A DNA stretch of 64,000 nucleotides, from the NCBI RefSeq assembly GCF_000016425.1, contig NC_009380.1, positions 2,174,144 through 2,238,143 of the forward strand, written 5' to 3'. This stretch comes from Salinispora tropica CNB-440. Lineage in GTDB: Bacteria; Actinomycetota; Actinomycetes; Mycobacteriales; Micromonosporaceae. Below, one piece after another: positions 12,476 through 23,859 of the stretch. Each line of letters starts with the position of its first letter. The first letter of the stretch is position 1. Both the position numbers and the translations under genes were made by a program. The notes beneath the pieces are model-generated. The model made no database searches and was not told where the DNA came from. It was given only the letters and a program-made list of their open reading frames with translations.

Positions 12476-13654
12476 ATGCGTCTACCTACGTTGCGCTGGA
12501 CTCGACCCGCCGAGCCGGGTCGGGCGGGCGGCACCGCCCGCCTGGACCGTCGGACCAAACGTCTGGTTGGCCGGCTCCGTCCCGGTGACGTCGCCGTGAT
12601 CGACCACGTCGACCTGGACCGGGTCGCCGCCGATTCGCTGGTCGCGGTCGGTGTCGGGGCTGTCCTCAACGCCAAGCCGTCGGTCTCGGGCCGCTATCCC
12701 AATCTCGGCCCGGAAGTGCTGATCGAGGCTGGTATCCCGCTCCTGGACGACCTGGGCGAGGATGTCTTCGAACGGATCCAGGAGGGCGACACCGTCCGGA
12801 TCGAGGGCAACACGGTCTATCTCGGCGAAGAGCCGGTGGCCCACGGTGATCTGCAGGACGCGGAGACCATCGGCAAGGCGATGGCCGATGCCCGGGAGGG
12901 GCTATCGGTCCAGCTGGAGGCGTTCGCAGCGAACACCATGGTCTACCTGAAGCAGGAGCGGGACCTGCTGCTGTACGGGGTGGGCGTTCCGGACATCCGT
13001 ACCGAGATTCAGGGCCGGCACTGCCTGATCGTGGTGCGCGGCTACGACTACAAGGCCGACCTGGATGTGCTGCGCCCGTACATCCGGGAGTTCAAGCCGG
13101 TGCTCATCGGCGTCGACGGCGGGGCGGACGCCCTGGTCGAGGCCGGCTATCCACCCGACCTGATCATCGGTGACATGGACTCGGTGACCGACGACGTGCT
13201 GCGTTGCGGCGCCGAGGTCGTGGTACACGCCTACCCAGACGGTCGTGCGCCCGGGCTGGCCCGGGTCAATGGTCTCGGCGTTCCGGCGGTCACCTTTCCC
13301 GCCGCCGCCACCAGCGAGGACCTGGCGATGCTGCTCGCCGACGAGAAGGGGGCCTCGCTCCTGGTGGCGGTCGGCACACACGCCACGCTCGTCGAGTTCC
13401 TGGACAAGGGACGGGGCGGGATGGCGTCGACCTTCCTCACCCGGCTGAAGGTCGGCGGCAAGCTGGTTGACGCCAAGGGCGTAAGCCGGCTCTACCGGCA
13501 GAGCATCTCCGGATCCTCACTGCTGCTGCTGGTGCTGTCCGCGATTGCCGCGATGGCCTCGGCTGTTGCGGTCTCCACCGTCGGCAAGGCGTACCTGGGT
13601 GTGGTCTCCGAGTGGTGGAGCAATTTTGTGTTCCAGCTGGAACGGCTCTTCTGA
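12476..13654 (+). CDS. steA: SteA-like cytokinetic ring protein (thiamine pyrophosphokinase-like fold)
   Basis: 392 aa. The ATG at 12476 has AGGA at proper distance; an ATG nine bases earlier lacks one. The body contains the conserved GVDGGADALVEAGYPPDLII and IGDMDSV segments of the thiamine-pyrophosphokinase-like fold, and one C-terminal membrane segment (SSLLLLVLSAIAAMASAVAV). In Corynebacterium SteA and SteB act together at the division septum. The next gene is the SteB/MctB homologue, as in Rv1697-Rv1698. The role is inferred from this family and pairing. Confidence 0.88.
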   Translation: MRLPTLRWTRPAEPGRAGGTARLDRRTKRLVGRLRPGDVAVIDHVDLDRVAADSLVAVGVGAVLNAKPSVSGRYPNLGPEVLIEAGIPLLDDLGEDVFERIQEGDTVRIEGNTVYLGEEPVAHGDLQDAETIGKAMADAREGLSVQLEAFAANTMVYLKQERDLLLYGVGVPDIRTEIQGRHCLIVVRGYDYKADLDVLRPYIREFKPVLIGVDGGADALVEAGYPPDLIIGDMDSVTDDVLRCGAEVVVHAYPDGRAPGLARVNGLGVPAVTFPAAATSEDLAMLLADEKGASLLVAVGTHATLVEFLDKGRGGMASTFLTRLKVGGKLVDAKGVSRLYRQSISGSSLLLLVLSAIAAMASAVAVSTVGKAYLGVVSEWWSNFVFQLERLF

Positions 13655-13685
13655 CGCCGGTCCACCCGACAAAGAGGCTGCAGGT

Positions 13686-14627
13686 GTGATCAACTTCCGG
13701 TACCACGTGGTGTCCCTGACCGCGGTCTTCCTGGCGCTGGCGATCGGCCTGGTGGTTGGTACCACCGCGCTCAACGGGCCGGTGGCGGACGCCCTCAGTG
13801 AGAACGTCAACGAGCTGCGGAAAGACAACCAGGTGTGGCGTCAGGCGGTCAACAACCTCGAGGAGGAGCTGACCCGCGAGGATGACTTCGCCGCCGAGTT
13901 GGCCGGGGTGGTGCTGCCGGGCCGGCTCACCGGCAAGCGGGTGCTGGTGCTCAGCCTGCCGACAGGGCGCAAACACACCGACGGTGTGGTCAAGATGCTC
14001 CAGCTCGGCAACGCCGACGTGGTCGGCCGGGTCGACCTGCAGGACAAGTTCATCAATCCGGACAACAACAACGACCTGCTGGAGCTGGCGGTCACCGCGG
14101 CCCGCCCCACCAACGCCCCGACCACCAACCTGCCGGGCAACGGGCACGGCGTGGAGACCTCCAGCGCACTGCTGGCCACGGTGCTGTTGGACGGGGTGCC
14201 CGAGGCGACGCCGATCAGTGAGGCGGACCGGCGGGCCGTGCTGGCCGCGTACACCAACGCCAACTACCTCACCCCCTCCGAGCGGCTCACCCAGTCGGCG
14301 GAGGCGGTCGTGATCGTCAGTGGCCCGCCGTACCCGGACAAGGACTCCTCGAAGAAGGACGAGTCGGTGGTCAAGATCACTGAGCAGTTCGATCGGACCG
14401 GCGCGACGGTGGTCGGCGGCAACGGCTCGGAAGGCGGGAACCTGGTGGCCTTCGTCCGGGGCGACGCGGTGCTGGCTGCGGAGATCTCCACAGTTGACAA
14501 CGCGAACACCGTCCAGGGGCAGCTGGTCACCGCGCTCGCCCTGGTGCAGCAGGTCAACGAGGACAGGGCCGGTCACTATGGTGTCGGCGACAACGCCGCG
14601 TCGTTGGTTCCCGGACTGTCCCAATGA
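13686..14627 (+). CDS. MctB/SteB family membrane-anchored protein (copper transporter family)
   Basis: 313 aa from GTG giving the family-typical opening INFRYHVVSLTAVFLALAIG, a single N-terminal membrane anchor. A short coiled coil (residues 40-65) and an exported domain follow. The M. tuberculosis homologue Rv1698 (MctB) was linked to copper tolerance and the Corynebacterium homologue SteB to septation with SteA. The sequence alone does not say which applies. No Cys/His-rich metal site is obvious. It starts 31 nt after steA, likely co-transcribed. Confidence 0.85.
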   Translation: MINFRYHVVSLTAVFLALAIGLVVGTTALNGPVADALSENVNELRKDNQVWRQAVNNLEEELTREDDFAAELAGVVLPGRLTGKRVLVLSLPTGRKHTDGVVKMLQLGNADVVGRVDLQDKFINPDNNNDLLELAVTAARPTNAPTTNLPGNGHGVETSSALLATVLLDGVPEATPISEADRRAVLAAYTNANYLTPSERLTQSAEAVVIVSGPPYPDKDSSKKDESVVKITEQFDRTGATVVGGNGSEGGNLVAFVRGDAVLAAEISTVDNANTVQGQLVTALALVQQVNEDRAGHYGVGDNAASLVPGLSQ

Positions 14628-14676
14628 TCGTAACGATCACTATCAGGCCCTGGCCTGCCAACCGGAAGGAGCCGGC

Positions 14677-15543
14677 GTGAGGTGGTTTGGTCGTCTCGTC
14701 GTGGCCGGTGCCGGCGCTGCCGTCGCCCGTTACGCGTTGCGTGAGATACGGACCTCACCGGCGGGCCCAGCGTTGGAGCGGACGAACTTTCGGGGCCGGC
14801 CGGTGACCCTCGCGGCCGGCCCCGCACTCGCCACCGGTGCCGCCATCGCCGGTGCCGCCGGTGCGCCGGGGGCCGCTGCCGGCGGGGCTGCCCTGGTCGC
14901 CGGCCTCGGCGCCGGGGCGGTGGGGCTCTACGACGACGTGGTGGGTGCGCGGCCGGAGCAGAAGGCTGCCAAGGGCTTCGCCGGGCACCTCGCTGGGCTA
15001 CGCGAGGGGCGGATCACCGCCGGCCTTGTCAAGATCGTCGGCGTGGGTGCGGCGGGGCTCGCCGCCGCCGCGCTTCTCGCCGATGACCCGGTCGTCGCCC
15101 GGCACCCGCGCCGGCAGCGGCAGGGAGTGGTCGGCCGGGGAGTGGACGTACTCCTCGGCGCGGGCGTGATCGCTGGCACCGCCAACCTGATCAACCTGCT
15201 CGACCTGCGGCCGGGACGGGCGGTGAAGTCCGGACTGCTGCTCGGCGCGCCGTTGGCGGCAAGCCCCCACGGCGGGATCGTCGCCGGTGCCGCCGGAGCC
15301 GCCGCCGGGCTGCTCCCCGCTGATCTCGACGAGGAAGTGATGCTCGGCGACAGCGGCGCCAACGCGTTCGGCGCGCTGCTCGGCGTCACGCTCGCGGCTC
15401 GCACCGGGCCAGCCGGCCGGGCCGGTCTGCTCGCCGTCCTGGCCGGGCTCACCGCCGCCAGCGAGCGGGTCAGCTTCACCCAGGTCATCCAGCGGACCCC
15501 GGGGCTGCGCGAGCTGGACGCGCTGGGCCGCCGCGCCGACTGA
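14677..15543 (+). CDS. MraY/WecA-like (GT4-type) polyprenyl-phosphate sugar-phosphate transferase homologue
   Basis: 288 aa from GTG with GGAAGGA upstream. It is a polytopic protein of about eight hydrophobic Ala/Gly-rich segments, with YDDVVG near residue 88, the NLINLLDLRPGRAVK loop and LGDSGANAFGALLG. These correspond to the acidic catalytic motifs of the MraY/WecA/TagO family, which load a sugar phosphate on undecaprenyl phosphate. The motifs are somewhat degenerate (NLLDL in place of NLTDG), so activity or substrate may differ. It begins an envelope gene group placed between mctB and pyrG. Confidence 0.72.
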   Translation: MRWFGRLVVAGAGAAVARYALREIRTSPAGPALERTNFRGRPVTLAAGPALATGAAIAGAAGAPGAAAGGAALVAGLGAGAVGLYDDVVGARPEQKAAKGFAGHLAGLREGRITAGLVKIVGVGAAGLAAAALLADDPVVARHPRRQRQGVVGRGVDVLLGAGVIAGTANLINLLDLRPGRAVKSGLLLGAPLAASPHGGIVAGAAGAAAGLLPADLDEEVMLGDSGANAFGALLGVTLAARTGPAGRAGLLAVLAGLTAASERVSFTQVIQRTPGLRELDALGRRAD

Positions 15544-15544
15544 C

Positions 15545-17251
15545 GTGACGAACCCGGCCCCGTCCGCCGCCGCCGGCCGAGTAGCCGGGGCCGCCGCGCT
15601 GATCGCCGTACTCACCGTGGTCAGTCGGCTTGCCGGCTTCGGTCGTACCGCCGTGTTCACCTGGACGCTCGCGCCCACCGATCTCGGTGGCACGTATGTG
15701 GTGGCGAACGCCGCTCCGAATGTGATCTTCGAGATGGTCGCGGGTGGCGCCCTCGCCAGCCTGGTCGTGCCGCTGCTGGCCGCCCCGGTGGCGGCGGCGG
15801 ACCGCGGGGCGGTGGCCCGGACCACCGGGGCGCTGCTCACCTGGGTTCTTGCCCTGCTGGTGCCACTCGCGCTGGCGGTGGCGCTGCTGGCCGGCCCGAT
15901 CGTGGGGCTGCTGGGCGGCGGACTCGACCCGGCCCAGCAGGCCAGCGGCGAGCGGATGCTGCGGGTGTTCGCCCCGCAACTGCCGCTGTACGGGGTCGGC
16001 ATCGTGCTCACCGGGGTTCTCCAGGCACACCGCCGGTTCGCCTGGCCAGTGATCGCCCCACTGCTGTCCAGCCTTACCGTCATCGCGGTCTACCTGGGCT
16101 TCACCGTCGCAGAGGGGCGGTTGGCCAGTGTGGCGGGCGTCAGTCGAGGGGGCGAACTGCTGCTGTCGTGGGGAACGACCGCCGGAGTGGCGGTGCTGTC
16201 CCTGTCGCTGCTGGTTCCGTTCCGCCGGCTGGGATACGCACCGGTGTTCGGCTTCCGCTTTCCCGCCGACGCCCGTGCCCGGGTCCGCGGACTCGCGGTC
16301 GCCGGCGCGGTAACGGTGACCGCGCAGCAGGTAGCGCTCGTGGTGAGCCTGAACCAGGTCTCCTACGGTGCGGTCAGCAACCTCGGTGCGTTCCAGCTCG
16401 CCCAGACGGTCTACCTGCTGCCGTGGGCGGTACTGGCGGTGCCACTGGCGGTGGCCGCCTATCCGAGCCTGGCCGCCGCCGGGTCCGTGGGGGACGAGGC
16501 GGCGTACCGGGCGACGCTGGCCCCGGCCGCCCGCGGAGTACTGCTGCTCAGCTGCCTCGGTGCGGCCGTCCTGGTCGGTACGGCCGTGCCGGTTGGGTAC
16601 TTCTTCTTCGTCGGCGACGCGGCCGCGACCGCCGCTGCCGGGATCGCCGGCTTCGCACCCGGCCTGGTCGGCTACGGGCTCTTTGCCGTGTTGAGCCGTG
16701 CCCTCTACGCGCGGGGGCAGGCGCGGGCAGCCGCCGGCGCGATCGCCGTCGGCTTTCTCGTGGTGCCCGCCGCGGTGTTGCTGTTCAGCGCCGTGCTGCC
16801 GCTGCGGGACCGGGTGCCGGCGGTCACCCTGGCCAATTCGGTGGGGATGGTGGCGCTCGGTGCCCTGCTGGTGCTCGCCGTCCGACGGACAGCCGGCGCC
16901 ACTGCACTCGCCGGATTCGGCCGTGCCGGGGCAGCCGGCCTGACCGGCGGGGGGCTGGCGGCGTTGGTGGGTTGGGCGGTGGCGCGGTCGCTGCTGGCGG
17001 CGACCGACGGCACCCCGAGCGCACCAGTGGCCCTCGTACAGGGCATGCTGTCCGGTGTCGTGGTCGGTGTCGTGTTCCTCGCGGTGGTCTGGGTACTGGA
17101 CCGGCCGGACGTACGACCGTTGCTCGTCGGAGCGTTGCGGCGTCTTGGGCTGACCCGTGGGAGGCGGTCGCCGAACCCGGGCTGCGGGCAGCGAAAGGAC
17201 GACGGTGTCCCCCCGGAGCGGGGCGACGGGAAGGAGACGGTGTCCCGGTGA
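15545..17251 (+). CDS. murJ: MurJ/MviN-like lipid II flippase
   Basis: 568 aa integral membrane protein with about 13-14 hydrophobic segments. The N-terminus has the MOP-superfamily MurJ pattern (VSRLAGFGRTAVF, then VANAAPNVIFEMVAGGALAS). MurJ-type proteins flip lipid-linked sugars across the membrane. A second essential MurJ normally lies near the origin, so this copy may serve another lipid-linked glycan made by the adjacent transferases. That is inference. GTG start 1 nt after the previous stop; its TGA overlaps the next GTG. Confidence 0.82.
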   Translation: MTNPAPSAAAGRVAGAAALIAVLTVVSRLAGFGRTAVFTWTLAPTDLGGTYVVANAAPNVIFEMVAGGALASLVVPLLAAPVAAADRGAVARTTGALLTWVLALLVPLALAVALLAGPIVGLLGGGLDPAQQASGERMLRVFAPQLPLYGVGIVLTGVLQAHRRFAWPVIAPLLSSLTVIAVYLGFTVAEGRLASVAGVSRGGELLLSWGTTAGVAVLSLSLLVPFRRLGYAPVFGFRFPADARARVRGLAVAGAVTVTAQQVALVVSLNQVSYGAVSNLGAFQLAQTVYLLPWAVLAVPLAVAAYPSLAAAGSVGDEAAYRATLAPAARGVLLLSCLGAAVLVGTAVPVGYFFFVGDAAATAAAGIAGFAPGLVGYGLFAVLSRALYARGQARAAAGAIAVGFLVVPAAVLLFSAVLPLRDRVPAVTLANSVGMVALGALLVLAVRRTAGATALAGFGRAGAAGLTGGGLAALVGWAVARSLLAATDGTPSAPVALVQGMLSGVVVGVVFLAVVWVLDRPDVRPLLVGALRRLGLTRGRRSPNPGCGQRKDDGVPPERGDGKETVSR

Positions 17252-18414
17252 CGGAACCGACGCCGCGGGCCGGCCGGGGCGGCACGGTCGCCCTGCTGCT
17301 CGCCTCCAGCACCGGCGGTGTGGGGCAGCACGTCCGGTCGCTGGCCGCCGGGCTGACCCGCGCGGGCATCGCGGTGCTGGTCTGCGGCCCGGCCGCGACC
17401 GAAGAGCAGTTCACCTTCACCGGTGTCGGCGCCCGCTTCCGGGCGGTGGAGATCCCGGCCAGCCCGACCCCCGCTGACCTGCGGGCGGTGACCGCGTTTC
17501 GCCGGGCCCTCGCCGCCGAACCGGTCGCTGTGGTGCACGCCCACGGGCTGCGCGCCGGACTGGTCGCCGTCGTCGCCCGGCCGGCTGCCCCGCTGGTGGT
17601 CACCTGGCACAACGCCGTCCTCAGCGGGGGCCTGCGTGGCAGCGTGTCACGCCTGGTCGAGCGGGTTGTTGCCCGTGGTGCCCAGGTGACCCTCGGTGCC
17701 TCGGCCGACCTGGTCGCGAGAGCCACCGCGTTGGGTGCGCCGGACGCCCGGCTCGCCCCGGTCGCCGCGCCGTCACTACCCGAGCCGCACCGCCGCCGCG
17801 ACGCGGTCCGCGCCGAGTTCGGCGTCGGCAGCGACCAGCCGCTGATCCTGTCGGTTGGTCGACTGCATCCCCAGAAGCGGTACGACCTCCTGGTCGACGC
17901 CGCTTCCCGGTGGCGGGCCCGTGATCCGGTGCCGGCCGTGGTGATCGCCGGTAGCGGTCCCGCGTACCTGCAACTGGCAGCCCGGATCTCTGCTGCCCGG
18001 GCTCCGGTAACCCTGCTCGGGCATCGTACTGACGTGGCCGACCTGCTGGTCGGTGCCGACATCGCCGTGGTCACCAGTGACTGGGAGGCCCGGCAGCTGT
18101 TCGCGCAGGAGGCGATGCGGATCGGTGTGCCGCTGGTGGCCACCGCGGTCGGAGGTCTGCCGGAGCTGGTCGATGACGCGGCCATCCTGGTGCCGCCGGG
18201 CGACGTCGACGCGGTGGACACCGCCGTCGGGAGTCTGCTGGATGACGCGGCCCTACGGGCCGAACTGGGTCGGCGGGCCCGCGGGCAGGCCGCGACCTGG
18301 CCGACCGAGGCGGAGACCTGCGCCCAGCTCGCCGCCCTCTACGCCGAGCTGTCCCCGGACGCGGCCGGCCCCACCACCCCGGACGCCGGTAGACCGTCAA
18401 TGGGACAGCGGTAA
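17248..18414 (+). CDS. GT4-family glycosyltransferase
   Basis: 388 aa from the GTG that overlaps the murJ stop. It is a GT-B fold enzyme. The N-terminal half has the glycine loop TGGVGQHVRSLAAGL. The C-terminal nucleotide-sugar half has LSVGRLHPQKRYDLLVDA, AGSGPAYLQL and the E-x7-E type segment EARQLFAQEAMRIGVPLVAT. Family members transfer sugars to lipid or polysaccharide acceptors on the cytoplasmic side. The substrate is unknown. Coupling to the MurJ-like flippase suggests a shared envelope glycan pathway. Confidence 0.85.
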   Translation: MTEPTPRAGRGGTVALLLASSTGGVGQHVRSLAAGLTRAGIAVLVCGPAATEEQFTFTGVGARFRAVEIPASPTPADLRAVTAFRRALAAEPVAVVHAHGLRAGLVAVVARPAAPLVVTWHNAVLSGGLRGSVSRLVERVVARGAQVTLGASADLVARATALGAPDARLAPVAAPSLPEPHRRRDAVRAEFGVGSDQPLILSVGRLHPQKRYDLLVDAASRWRARDPVPAVVIAGSGPAYLQLAARISAARAPVTLLGHRTDVADLLVGADIAVVTSDWEARQLFAQEAMRIGVPLVATAVGGLPELVDDAAILVPPGDVDAVDTAVGSLLDDAALRAELGRRARGQAATWPTEAETCAQLAALYAELSPDAAGPTTPDAGRPSMGQR

Positions 18415-20759
18415 TGCTGCGCCGACTCACCCCCGCCCTGCTGACCCTGCTCGTCGTGGCGCTCGGCGTGGCCGCGCTGGCCGCCCGGCCGGCGGTCCCC
18501 TCCCCGGAGCGGAGCGCCGACTTCGTGGTCCTGGCCGGGGTTGCCGGGCTGCGGTGGGAAGACGTGGACGCGCAGACGACACCGACGCTGTGGCGGTTGG
18601 CGCAGGAGGGCTCGATCGGGTCGTTGGCGGTGCGCTCCGCCCACCGGCCCACCTGCCCTGTGGACGGCTGGTTGACCCTCGGGGCCGGCAGCTTCGCCGC
18701 CTGGCCGGGCGAGCGGCCAGAGGGCACCTGCCCACCCACCGACGTCGTCGTGGAGCGGCCGGACGGAATCGGTGCGCACCTGCCTGACCAGGAGAGTGCC
18801 GTCCTACCGAACCAGGAACGGCTCTCCTGGGGGGCCGTGCCTGGTTCGCTGTCGGAGTCGGTGCGTTGTTCGGTGGCGGTGGGACCGGGCGCGGCGGTGG
18901 CCGCTGCCCGGCCGTTCGGTCGGGTGGACCGGTACGCGCCGGAACTGCCGGCGGATCCGACCGACCTCCTGCGCTCGTGCGTGCTCAGCATTGTCGATCT
19001 CGGTGCCGTCGATGGTGCGGATCCGGCGGCCCGGGCGGCTGCGGCCCGTGCGGCCGACGCGCGGCTGGCCCGGGTGCTTGCTGCCCGCCCGCCCCGCTCC
19101 CTGGTCATCGTTGCCGGGGTGGCTGATACCGAGGAGCCGTCCCGGCTGCACGTCGCGGTCGCCGATGGCGCCGGCTGGGAACGCGGCTGGCTGACGTCGC
19201 CCACCACCGCCCGTCCGGGCTACCTGCAACTGGTTGACCTTGCACCGACCGCGTTGACCGCCCTGGGCCGGCCACTGCCCGAGAGTCCGTTTCTCGGACG
19301 GCCCGCCGAGTCCGTCAGTGGTCGGCCCACCGACCTCGCCACCGCGATCGCCGGCCCGGTGGACGCCGACCGGGAGGCCGCCGCACAGCGCCGCGTCGCC
19401 GGCTGGTTCTTCGGATTGCTCGCCGCCGCGCAGGTGCTCCTCGCGGTGGCCGTGCTACCGCTGCTGCGCCGGGGGCGACGGCACGCCAGCCCGTACGGTC
19501 CGCAGCCGGTTTCCCGGCGGATCGTCGCGGTGGTGGAACTGCTGCTCGTCGCGGCCGCGCTCGCCCTGCCGGCCGCACTCCTGGCAGACCTGGTCCCGTG
19601 GTGGCGTGGTGCGCACCCCGGGTGGTGCTTCGCCGGGGTCGCCCTCGCGTTGACAGTCGCCGCGACGGCGCTCGTCCGGTTCCTGCCCGGATACGGGAGC
19701 ACCCTTGGGCCGCTGGGCGCGGTGGCGTTCCTGGCTACGCTGACGGTCGGTGCCGACGTGTTGACCGGCGCCCATCTTCAGCTCAACGGGGTCGTGGGCT
19801 ACTCAGCGGTGGACGGGGGCCGTTTCGTCGGCCTGGGCACGGTGGGACTGGGGGTGCTGCTGGCCGGGGCGCTGCTCCTGGCTGGCTGGCTCGCCCAGCG
19901 GGTTCGTCGCTCCCGGCGACCGGTGGTCATCGTGGCTGTCGGTGGGATCGCCGTTGTGCTGGTCGGCAGCCCCTACCTCGGTGCCGACTCCACCGGCGCG
20001 GTCGCGTTGACCGCCGGGGTGAGCCTCGCCGCGGCGATCAGCGCCAGCGGTTGGTTGACGCTCACCCGCCTGGCCTGGGCGACGATGGCAGGGCTGGCGG
20101 TGACGGTGGGTTTCGCCCTGGTCGACCTCGGCCGGCCGGCCGGCGAGCGAGGCGATCTGGGCCGATTCCTGGCCGCGGTCGGCGACGAGACCGGGGGGCT
20201 GATCGTTCATCGGGCCAGCTCCGCCAACCTGGAGACGCTCTTCGGTAGCCCGTTGACGGTGTTGGCCCTGGCCGGTGCGCTCCTGGTGTGGTTCGCTCTG
20301 CTGCAGCCGTGGGGCGGTCTGCGGCGGCTGTTCGGCATCTATCCGGCGGTTCGGGGAGCGATGACCGGCACCGCGGTCGCGGCGGCGCTCGGCGGACTGC
20401 TGGGCGGAGTGGCGCTGGATGTGGCAGGAGCAGCGGCGGCTGTGGTGGTGCCGATGGCGGCCCTCGCCGCGCTGCGGGTACTGGACCACTCCACCGACCG
20501 GACCTGCCCGACGCCCGGCGGGGACGGCGGCTCGGTGGGCTCGACCGGCTCCGGCGGTGGGTCAGATCGAGGCCAGGGCTCCGATGGCGGCGAAGGCGGC
20601 CCGGCTGACTCGCCACGGCGTGGCGTCGGCGCGGCCGACCACCCGGAACCGTCCGGGGGCGGCGACGCCGGTGCGGCGCCGGTGGACGAATGGGATGCCG
20701 GCCCGGCTGCCGGAAAGATCCCGACGGCTCGCGCAACCGACGAGGTCACGACGGTCTGA
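18414..20759 (+). CDS. Large membrane protein with extracytoplasmic phosphatase-like N-terminal domain
   Basis: 781 aa starting in a TAATG overlap. A signal-anchor (residues 1-25) is followed by about 300 residues outside the membrane that look like an alkaline-phosphatase/phosphoglyceromutase-type fold (FVVLAGVAGLRWEDV; TPTLWRLAQEGSIGSLAVRS; SLVIVAGVADTEEPSRLHVA). About ten membrane segments follow, then a Gly/Ser/Asp-rich cytoplasmic tail. Metal ligands of the phosphatase family are not clearly kept. Its place in the envelope cluster suggests a role in exported glycan processing. This is inference from context. Confidence 0.6.
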   Translation: MLRRLTPALLTLLVVALGVAALAARPAVPSPERSADFVVLAGVAGLRWEDVDAQTTPTLWRLAQEGSIGSLAVRSAHRPTCPVDGWLTLGAGSFAAWPGERPEGTCPPTDVVVERPDGIGAHLPDQESAVLPNQERLSWGAVPGSLSESVRCSVAVGPGAAVAAARPFGRVDRYAPELPADPTDLLRSCVLSIVDLGAVDGADPAARAAAARAADARLARVLAARPPRSLVIVAGVADTEEPSRLHVAVADGAGWERGWLTSPTTARPGYLQLVDLAPTALTALGRPLPESPFLGRPAESVSGRPTDLATAIAGPVDADREAAAQRRVAGWFFGLLAAAQVLLAVAVLPLLRRGRRHASPYGPQPVSRRIVAVVELLLVAAALALPAALLADLVPWWRGAHPGWCFAGVALALTVAATALVRFLPGYGSTLGPLGAVAFLATLTVGADVLTGAHLQLNGVVGYSAVDGGRFVGLGTVGLGVLLAGALLLAGWLAQRVRRSRRPVVIVAVGGIAVVLVGSPYLGADSTGAVALTAGVSLAAAISASGWLTLTRLAWATMAGLAVTVGFALVDLGRPAGERGDLGRFLAAVGDETGGLIVHRASSANLETLFGSPLTVLALAGALLVWFALLQPWGGLRRLFGIYPAVRGAMTGTAVAAALGGLLGGVALDVAGAAAAVVVPMAALAALRVLDHSTDRTCPTPGGDGGSVGSTGSGGGSDRGQGSDGGEGGPADSPRRGVGAADHPEPSGGGDAGAAPVDEWDAGPAAGKIPTARATDEVTTV

Positions 20760-20859
20760 CCCGTCAGCGGTACGCGTTGCTGCTGGCGGGTGCGCCGGGT
20801 GGAGCGACCAGGTGGGGTGTTACCGTGGAATCCCGTGGATCGCGTGATCACTCTGCTGA

Positions 20860-23255
<2,396 letters not shown>

Positions 23256-23297
23256 ACCTGTACGTGAGGGGCCGCTCGCGGCCCCTCACGTACAGGT
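23256..23297. terminator. Bidirectional terminator between convergent genes
   Basis: A perfect 20-bp inverted repeat (ACCTGTACGTGAGGGGCCGC, 23256-23275, with its complement at 23278-23297) sits exactly between the stops of the Nudix gene and the minus-strand TM2 gene. The placement and symmetry support a terminator working in both directions. Confidence 0.85.
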
Positions 23298-23308
23298 AAA
23301 ACCGGGGG

Positions 23309-23566
23309 TCAGCCGCGCAGCGGTCGGCCTTGACCGTCGACGCCGCCGTTGACCAGGATCAGGATGCCGTCAATCAAGCCCCAGAGGGCGCCGAAGCCGC
23401 ACGTAATCAGGCTGACGATGAGCTGGATTACACCGGTCCTGGTGTCGCCCATGTAGAACCGGCCGATGCCGAAGCCGCCGAGCAGGATCTGCAGGACGCC
23501 CGCGACGACCTTACTTCTGTCGGACACGCCCGCCGGGTAGCCGGGCTGGTAGTGAGGAGTAGTCAT
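23309..23566 (-). CDS. TM2 domain membrane protein
   Basis: 85 aa from ATG. A Tyr/Pro/Gly N-terminal stretch is followed by two membrane helices joined by a short DTRTG turn (GVLQILLGGFGIGRFYMGD and GVIQLIVSLITCGFGALWGL), the TM2 hallmark, then an acidic/Asn patch (ILILVNGGVDG). The function of TM2 proteins in bacteria is not settled. It is a single-gene unit ending at the shared terminator. Confidence 0.85.
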   Translation of the reverse strand: MTTPHYQPGYPAGVSDRSKVVAGVLQILLGGFGIGRFYMGDTRTGVIQLIVSLITCGFGALWGLIDGILILVNGGVDGQGRPLRG

Positions 23567-23859
23567 GAGGCGACACAGTAGTGATCCACAGCTAGCTGTC
23601 CGCACGGGGGATCGGTACGTCTGACGAGAGGCGGGAGGCGCCCCAACAGTGGAGAGAGCCGCCGAGTACCGGGCGTTGACCGGGTCCGCTCCGCTTGACA
23701 CATCGTTAGCGGGAGTGTTCACCCCATGTCACAGTGCTGGCTCCCTGGCGGTTCCCGCGGGCCTAGACTGCCGCCGGCGGGACCTGAGCACTGCGGCAAC
23801 GGAGCCGCCGTGTCGCCGAGTAGCTGGGGCGTGTAGCCCCGGAGAAGGGGGTCTGCATC

